Assembly: GCA_050084985.1 (NCBI GenBank)
Contig: JBITNC010000002.1
Span: forward strand, 2,728,001 to 2,792,000
DNA length: 64,000 nt
DNA from: Nageia nagi
Taxonomy: Eukaryota; Pinophyta
Direction of reading: 5' to 3'
The notes beneath the pieces are model-generated. The model worked only from the letters and a program-made list of their open reading frames with translations. It did no database searches and was not told the origin of the DNA. Numbering within the stretch: the stretch's first letter is position 1; each line of letters opens with the position of its first letter. Both the position numbers and the translations under genes were made by a program. This document shows positions 57,151 to 64,000 of the stretch, piece after piece.

Positions 57151-59050
57151 ATTGGTTGTAGCCTCAACTACTCTTTAGCCTCCTTTTTATATTATGATTT
57201 TGATAACCGAATTAATATTATCAAAAAGTAGAGCACTTAGGATACAATGAGTTTGCACATGGTTACACTCCATACCTATAAAGTCATGATATGATAAAAG
57301 AGAGGAGTATTGATTTGGCACTATCATTAGATAGGTATTGTGAAGTGAAAGTGATAGATGATGAATGAATAAATGGGTAACATATGAAAAATGTGATAAA
57401 CATGAGGTAACAATATCGTTAACCACAATGGTAGTTTACATATGTTTTAATTATTTTCAGTAAAAGTAGGACTAAGTGGGGAATAAATGATAAATATCAA
57501 AAACAAGAGATAATAATATAGTCAAGCATAATGATATTTTATATTTGATATAATTATTTTTTGGTGAAAGCATAATGTGATTATAGAGTGGAATGGAGAA
57601 CATATGAAAAATATTGTAGCATGATAAAGATAGATTAATAATAGCACACTACTACCAAATTAGGTTTTTGAAGTAAAAGTGATAATATTTTTACAATATA
57701 TAAATATGACCTTATTTTGGATCAAATAGAGAAATATACACATTGAATAATTTAAATTATTTATTAATAAAGTCATCTGCCTTTCAAAATTCAACATTAT
57801 TTTATCATAGGATTTTTTATTATATGTAAGGGATCAAATTTTTACTATTATTTTAGTTTGAGGAAGAATCTATTTCTTTTTTGTAAGACCAAAAAAAGGC
57901 CACTAGTAAATTGAGGGTTTTTTATACAAGGATATTCCAAAATTTATCTTTAAAATTTTATAAAAATTTACAAAACAACCTACCACTATTTATATTAGAG
58001 TATATTCACTAAATGTTTCATTGTATCCTTTCAAAATGGGCATAAAATTCTTACATATTTTAATCTTTTAGATAATTAAGATGCTATAAAAATCATGAGA
58101 ATTTGTTCTACTTTAACTTGTAGTAGTAACCATTAGCCTTCTATTATTACTAAATAATATGGCCTATCATGTCATTCAATATTGATTTTTTTCCATCTAT
58201 TATAGCCTTCAATTTTTCCCTTTCCCAGATGTTCCCTTCACTTAGTCATCCAACCTTGTTTTATTCTATGTCATCCAATCTCTTTGAATTTCTTATGTAG
58301 ACCCTTAGGTGATTAGATTTCCTTTGGAATTATATTTTCATCCAATCCCAATTAATTGATTAATGCTCCAAAAGTGGGTTTCATTATGAGTCCTTTCTTT
58401 TTCAAAGATTTTATTTTAACTTAGTATCATGCCTCATTTTTTGACATATTCCTTCATTGATATAGCATGATTGGGTTATAATTATTACAAACTTCATTCA
58501 TAGGATCATATTATTCTATGGTTGCTAGTTTTCTTTCAATTATATCCACATTTTTGTTATTTTCTTTGTACCCTTCTTTGACTACAATTATCAATTTGGT
58601 AGGTTTCTCCATTTTTGCTCCATCACTTCATTTTCTATTCAATTATTATTACCCTTTTCAACCTCATATTGTTGAATTTCCCCTTTTTCAAATTGTAATG
58701 GGTTCCTTATCATCGGTTAGTCTTATACTTATTAATGTTATTTTGATCCCCATTCCTTGTGACCTACATCTACTATGGCTACCTTTGTTAAGAAAGAGCT
58801 CAAATTATTTATGACTAGGCCACATAATGAGCATAGATAGTTATTATTTTTATAATATAACTCTTGAACCCACTCACCTATCTTTGATTCAAGCATAAAT
58901 AAAGTGGCTAACACAAAACACAAGAGTGTAGATAGCTAAGAAAAGATGAGTCCCAACAACTAGGCCTAATAAGGTACTCATGTACAAAGTGGGTAACACA
59001 CAAACATGAAAAAACCATCTTTTGTAGATGATGAAAAATCTCATGGGAAA
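57151..59050. other. Unassigned AT-rich stretch
   Basis: No conserved coding block. An open plus frame at 58518-58811 is hydrophobic and of low complexity and does not match a family I know. Near 58980-59070 'aaaaaccatcttttg-agatg' occurs twice, a ~40-bp local duplication at the border of the Copia fragment. Confidence 0.4.
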
Positions 59051-59054
59051 AAAC

Positions 59055-60250
59055 CATCTTCCAAAAGATGGAGAGGAAGCCATAAAACCTCTTGACTTGC
59101 ATGGACTATTGCCCTATACTCAACCTTAGTCGATGATAGTGCAATAGCCTACTGCTTCTTGCAATACCAACATAAAACATGTAGCCAAAAGGAAACCGAT
59201 GATTATCAAAGGAACCAACCAAGTCATAATTAGTATATCCAATCAACATTGGATCAACTCTTATGTAATATAGATCATAATATGCAGTTAATCTCAAATA
59301 TTGAAGAATCCTCTTGGATGCTTGCTAATGGGACTCATAAGGGGACTAAGGAAATCAAGAAATGAGACCAACCACATATGAGATATCATGTTGAGTATGG
59401 GTGAGGTATAATAGAATCCCAACCAACTATCAATGCAAAGTAGCATCATATAGTGGTGTAGTTCAAGAGGAAGTAAGGGTCACCCCACTTTGAAAAGGTG
59501 TAGGAGATGGCTTGTATTCAATCATCTGAAATCATTCAAGAAGATCTAAGGCATACTTCTGTTGAGAGATAAAAATGCTTAAATTTGACTATGTCACCTA
59601 AAATCTAAGAAAATAATGGGAAAGTACAAGGTTTATCATCTTGAAATGAGCAAAAAGAGATTGCTACATAGTTTGGATGTGAGATGTGGAGCTACCTATG
59701 AGAAGGTCATTAACATACAATACAAGAATAGTGACATGATCACTATATCTCCAAATGTATATAATAGGGTATAATTGACATTGTATAAATCCAATAGAGA
59801 AAAGAAAAGTGTCCATCTTCTCATACCATGCTTGAGGTGCTTGCTTGAGTCCATAGGGGGATTTCCTAAACCTACAAATAAGTGAAGAATCCTATATAAA
59901 TATAGCAAGTTGCTCCATGTAAATCTCTTCCTGCAAGTCTCCATGCAAGAAGGCATCCTTTACATCCATATGATAAATAAACCATCTCTAAGATGTAGCT
60001 AGAGCAAAATCAAGGCAAACTGAGTCCATCTTGGCCATAGGAGCAAAGCTCTCTGAATAATCAATACCCTCTACCTAGTAAAATCCCTTAGTTGCAAGTT
60101 ATACCTTGTGCTTTTTCATAGAAGCAGCAGCTACATACTTGGTTCAATACATCCATTTACATCAAAGCAACTTCCTTCCTGGAGGAAGGGAAACAAGCTC
60201 CTATGTATCATTCCTTATCAAAGAGGAATACTTGGTCATCATAACATCAT
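59055..60250 (-). pseudogene. Copia fragment: reverse transcriptase and RNase H start, minus strand
   Basis: Minus-strand blocks are 'SFAPMAKMDSVCLDFALATS' (about 60055-59995), 'HMDVKDAFLHGDLQEEIYME' (59970-59915), 'KSPYGLKQAPQAWYEKMDTF' (59870-59810), 'ILVLYVNDLLIGS' (59730-59695; the YVDD box is YVND), 'YLTHTQHDISYVVGLIS' (59410-59350), 'VDPMLIGYTNYDLVGSFD' (59250-59195) and 'IALSSTKVEYRAIVHASQEV' (59140-59080). The RNase H is cut at about 59055. Stops and frame changes are common. Confidence 0.92.
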
Positions 60251-61366
60251 CCCACTCTAGATATTCATGAGCTTGGGAGAATGTGTGGGTCATTAGAAAC
60301 TGCCTAACTGACTAGTATAGAACTATTAGAATGATAACAAAAGGGAGGTAGATCCTCAATGTATGGTGTTGCATCCTCAAGTGTCAACCGAGCCCATCTA
60401 GGAAAGGGAGAAGGGGGAGAAGGAGGTGCAATAGCAAGAAGAGTCATAACATGTGAAGGAGGATCAAAATTTATAAAAGAGATGATAATGATATGAGTAT
60501 CATCCACATCAACAAGAGGAGCATGTGAGTCACACAAAGTGGAAGAAGAAGAGGAAGAATTAGAAAGATGCTCATCAAATTAATCATCCTTCCTAAAAAA
60601 TTACCATGAGTGGTAGGATCTAATAAATGATATATCATTACATCCTCATAGTAGCTAAAAAATATGAGTGGCCTACTCTTCTTATCCAAATCCTCATGTT
60701 GTAATTTTGGAATATGTGCTCAAGCATGACTACCAAAGACCCTAAAGTAAGAAACCTTTAGGTTGTTCCCATTCCAAGCCTCTTCAGGAGTCATATCTGA
60801 AAGTGCTTGATGTGGTATGTGATTTTAAGTGTAGTTCACATAATTGAATACCTTTTCCCAATAGATAGGTGGATATCTCATGAATGCATCATGTTGTTAG
60901 CCATTTCCTTCAATGTTATGTTATTTCTCTCTACTACTCCATTTTGTTGTGGAGTGTGTGGCACTGAATGCTGATGTAAAATGACATGAACCATAAGAAA
61001 CTATGAAAAATCATTGTTAAATTATTACCCCCCATTATCTATGTGAAGCTTCTTGATGCATGTGGAATACTAATTCTCAAGTAGGGATTTGAAAGTCTTG
61101 AAGTGAGAAAATACCTCACTCTTGTACTTGATGAAATACACCCAAGTACATCTTAAGAAATCATCAATAAATGTGAGTTCATACCAAGATCATATAAAGG
61201 ATCCATGAGGAAATGTCATCAAGTCACTATGTACCAACTCCAAGGGTATTGAAGAATGATGATCTCTACCTGAAGGGAAAGTGTCTTGATGTTGATTTCC
61301 AAGAGCACATCTGAGTCAAACATAATCAGTGCAAGATACCTTTGGTAATTTGATAACCATTGTTGA
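60251..61366 (-). pseudogene. Copia fragment: integrase, minus strand
   Basis: The minus strand near 61360-61000 gives 'LPKVSCTDYV', 'CALGNQHQDTFPSGRDHHSS', 'PLELVHSDLMTFPHGSFI', '[20 protein letters not shown]', '[16 protein letters not shown]' and 'KKLHIDNGG'. These are the His-Cys end and core of a plant Copia integrase; HSD and IDNGG keep both catalytic Asp. The C-terminal part and acidic linker run to about 60300 in broken frames. Similarity ends abruptly at about 61366, so gag and protease are missing. Confidence 0.9.
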
Positions 61367-64000
61367 ACTAAGCATGAAACTAAGAGGGGGGGTGAATCAA
61401 TGTGTTTAAAATATTAAAACGACTACGGAATCAAAGCAACAAAATCATATACCATAAAACACTAAATTTATAGTGGAAACCCGATGTGGGAAAATCACTA
61501 TGCCAATGGACTACTTGGGCTCCCACCCAAATCTAGTCAAAAAATATGGATGTCTTTTTATAAATTTCTACATCACTCACTGCAAACATGGTGCCAACCA
61601 ACCCAACATTCTACAATACCTAGTACATTGAGCATCAACTCCGATTGCCAAGCATCAACCTAATAAAACTAAAAATGTATATACAAATCTGAATCGTGAC
61701 ACAAGACCCTGAATGGTCTAGCTCTTTGAAACCACATTGCCCACACTAAACTAAAGCACTGATCACATCACACCCAAAAAGTAACTCTCTACACTCTCTT
61801 TACGTTCACTGAATAATAAAAAATAGACTACATGAATACCTCTTCACATTCCCTTCTCTAACTCTTAACCTTTTGTATTTCTATCAATCATTGCCAAATA
61901 ATAAAAAATTGTTGCCTTTTTTTAATCTTCAATTTCCTTTCAAGCATTCACGATATATAACAAATGCCCTCTTTTATTTCTTTTAAAATAATAACACTTT
62001 CAACACGTGGGCATTCTTTTATCTCCTTCTTTAAAAAAAAAAAAAACTCTCCCTTCTTTTAATATTATCACTTTGTCCCATTTTAAATAAGCAACTCTCT
62101 ATCATAAAAATAGCTCTTTTAAATTTGTAATAAATATAAAACAAGTTTATATAAAGTACCCAATTGTTAAAGAAGCCTTTTGTCAAACAATACATGGACA
62201 AAGTATTGTGCACTTTACTCATTCTCCAACTTCGGGACCTCGGATTAACATGATTCAAGAAGAAACATTGTTCATATCAGTGCATTATATGTGAAGAAAC
62301 TCTTAAACAACCAATTCCATAAACATAAGAGATGAATTTGACCAAAAATGTCACTATTCACAAGGCTGCCCAAAACTGGAAAAAGTAAGAAATTAGCTTT
62401 TTGTAACTCATACCAAATATTCCTCGAGTGTTTTTTTGGCTTGCAATTCAGATATTATGTTCACTTTAATAAAAGCTACAACTTGGAAGATTTTCAACTC
62501 TCAAATCCTTTCAAATGTCTTACAATTTCACCTATAACAAGGCTTCTAGTGCTAATTTTGCATCTGTCTCACAAAGTGCAAACTTGTAGGAATAAATACC
62601 AATAATGCCACCAATCAACTCAGACACTGAGCTAACACTTTAAAAAAAAAATTTAATTATTTTCATACATGCAAAACATTGATCCATTTTGACCGAATAT
62701 ACCCAAAGCAAAATTGTCATCAAAACAACAAAACTGTCCAAAACTTAAAAATGTTCTTTGAAGTTATTTTACAATGCTCACAGTTTCTTCTTTAGATCTT
62801 CTTTTGAGCTTAAATTTGGACCACATATTCAAAATATATCTGAATACCTTCACTCAAAATTTCATCCTCTAAATCATCATGTATTACTTGTTGTACCTCT
62901 GACAAAGTATCTTCCGACACAAATTTCAAAGACATTTTGTCAAACACTTAGCATTCAAAGAATGTGTAATTTATAGTTTCTCATATTTTGATACCTCGTA
63001 TCATGATGCTCCAAAATAAAAACTTATTTAATTTTGTGATCTAAAGGTGAAAAATCATCATATTTTGAAAAAACTCATATTTGATCATCGTTTTTGGTAT
63101 TTTATCATTGTCCCATAAATTTGCTCAAAATTGGAAAAAGTATTTCAAAGGTATTTTTTGGGAGCTATAACTTTCTTTTCTGAAGTTGGAATGAAGAAAA
63201 AAATGAAAAACCTATTCTTTGTATATCCATTTACTATTGGTATAAAAACTAAGCTCTAATTCATTAATGAATGCATACAATAATTCTTGCAAAATGGCAA
63301 TTTTGTCCAAAATTACATAGCCAAAAAAAGGTGCAAGCTTTGCCACTGATGCATCGACAAGGAAATCGATTTTACTAATACTGAAAATTCATTTTTAACT
63401 GATAAAAAAGGTTCCAGAAGATATGTTGGGCCATTCAACACAATCCATTGGCATGCAAGAGCAAGATTTGCAACTTTTGTTCCTTGGTGATAACTTTTGC
63501 AATTTTGAAAAATTCTTGATGAATTTTTCAAATTTGTATGAACAAATTGTAACAACTTTACTTGAATATAAAAAGCATCTTCATAAGCACCTAACAACTT
63601 CAAACAAGCATATATGAATGACTTTTGCACCATTTGCAACTATTTAACAACTTTTGTAACTTTTAACGATTTTTGTAACTTGTGCAACTTTTCACATTGA
63701 AGTACATAGATACTAAAAATTTCAATTCAAGTGTTGAACACATCCATTATAGTGTGTTGAAAATAATGATATCATTTTTGTTGCACCTTTCTCAATAATA
63801 TCTCCCTTTGGAATTATTGGCAACACACACCATTTCCAGTAATTCTTCTCTCCCTTTGACAACAAGACCAAAGGGCTATCGAAGACTCCCCCTAAGTCCA
63901 TACACAACATTTTTAGATAAATATTAGTACAATTAGTATAAATTACAAATAGGAGAAAAAAGAAGAACAAGGATAAGAATGCCCCCCTATGAATGTGGCC
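61367..64000. other. Unassigned repeat-like region at the right edge
   Basis: It begins with 'aactaagagggggggtgaat' and 'tagtggaaacccgatgtggg', wording typical of dispersed plant repeats whose name I cannot give. From 62.2 kb on it has long A/T-rich non-coding DNA. Near 63440-63720 'aacttttg' and 'caacttt' words recur. No LTR pair, ORF with conserved blocks or RNA gene is seen. The element may continue beyond the window. Confidence 0.45.

Noticed and set aside
58518-58814. 98-codon plus frame with hydrophobic stretches
   Set aside because: No start context, neighbour or family resemblance; surrounding sequence is T-rich, so a chance frame is likely.

Overview
This window reads as a gene-poor stretch of a large, AT-rich plant nuclear genome. 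Nearly every recognisable coding trace belongs to a retrotransposon: plant-type Copia, Ty3/gypsy of the Tat type (with a second, archaeal-type RNase H), and L1-type LINEs whose ORF1 carries a DUF4283-like domain. The only host-gene-like traces are short decayed pentatricopeptide-repeat (PPR) pieces lying inside repeats. Reading frames are broken mostly by TAA/TAG where CAA/CAG would be expected, which suggests old, methylated and deaminated DNA. The density of nested, very old LTR elements fits a gymnosperm or another large-genome seed plant; that assignment is inference. I found no intact host gene, rRNA, tRNA or CRISPR array.

Region 1 (about 1.7-13.4 kb): one minus-strand LINE (LINE-A) is cut by three insertions whose flanks rejoin in the LINE reading frame. 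These are a solo Copia LTR (4527-5028), a complete LTR element that carries only gag (5070-10257, target duplication GAGAG) and a ~1.7-kb solo LTR of a gypsy family (10317-12014). Region 2 (14.9-17 kb): a plus-strand LINE of the same family is split by a CpG-rich solo LTR (15246-15732, target duplication TTTTT). Region 3 (17.4-24.1 kb): a rearranged repeat cluster has short satellite units, dinucleotide tracts, a tandem segment duplication, inverted copies and PPR fragments on both strands. Region 4 (24.3-34.3 kb): a third LINE fragment is interrupted by a full-length Copia element (24820-33588) with both LTRs, primer-binding site, polypurine tract and degraded gag-PR-INT-RT-RH.

Region 5 (36.95-53.59 kb) is the most unusual part. 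A plus-strand gypsy element holds gag, a remnant archaeal-type RNase H, then a long coiled-coil-rich reading frame (about 49.14-52.0 kb) that I do not recognise; I see no reverse transcriptase or integrase. Its gag is interrupted by a minus-strand Tat element (about 38.95-46.76 kb) with gag, protease, RT, RNase H and archaeal-type RNase H but no visible integrase. The outer gag is related to the gag of the gag-only element in region 1.

Region 6 (55.4-61.4 kb): two minus-strand Copia fragments, the first cut by a CACTA-like terminus, plus another PPR-bearing repeat copy. The last 2.6 kb is unassigned AT-rich sequence. All ends without a target-site duplication are approximate, and all similarity statements are alignments by eye.
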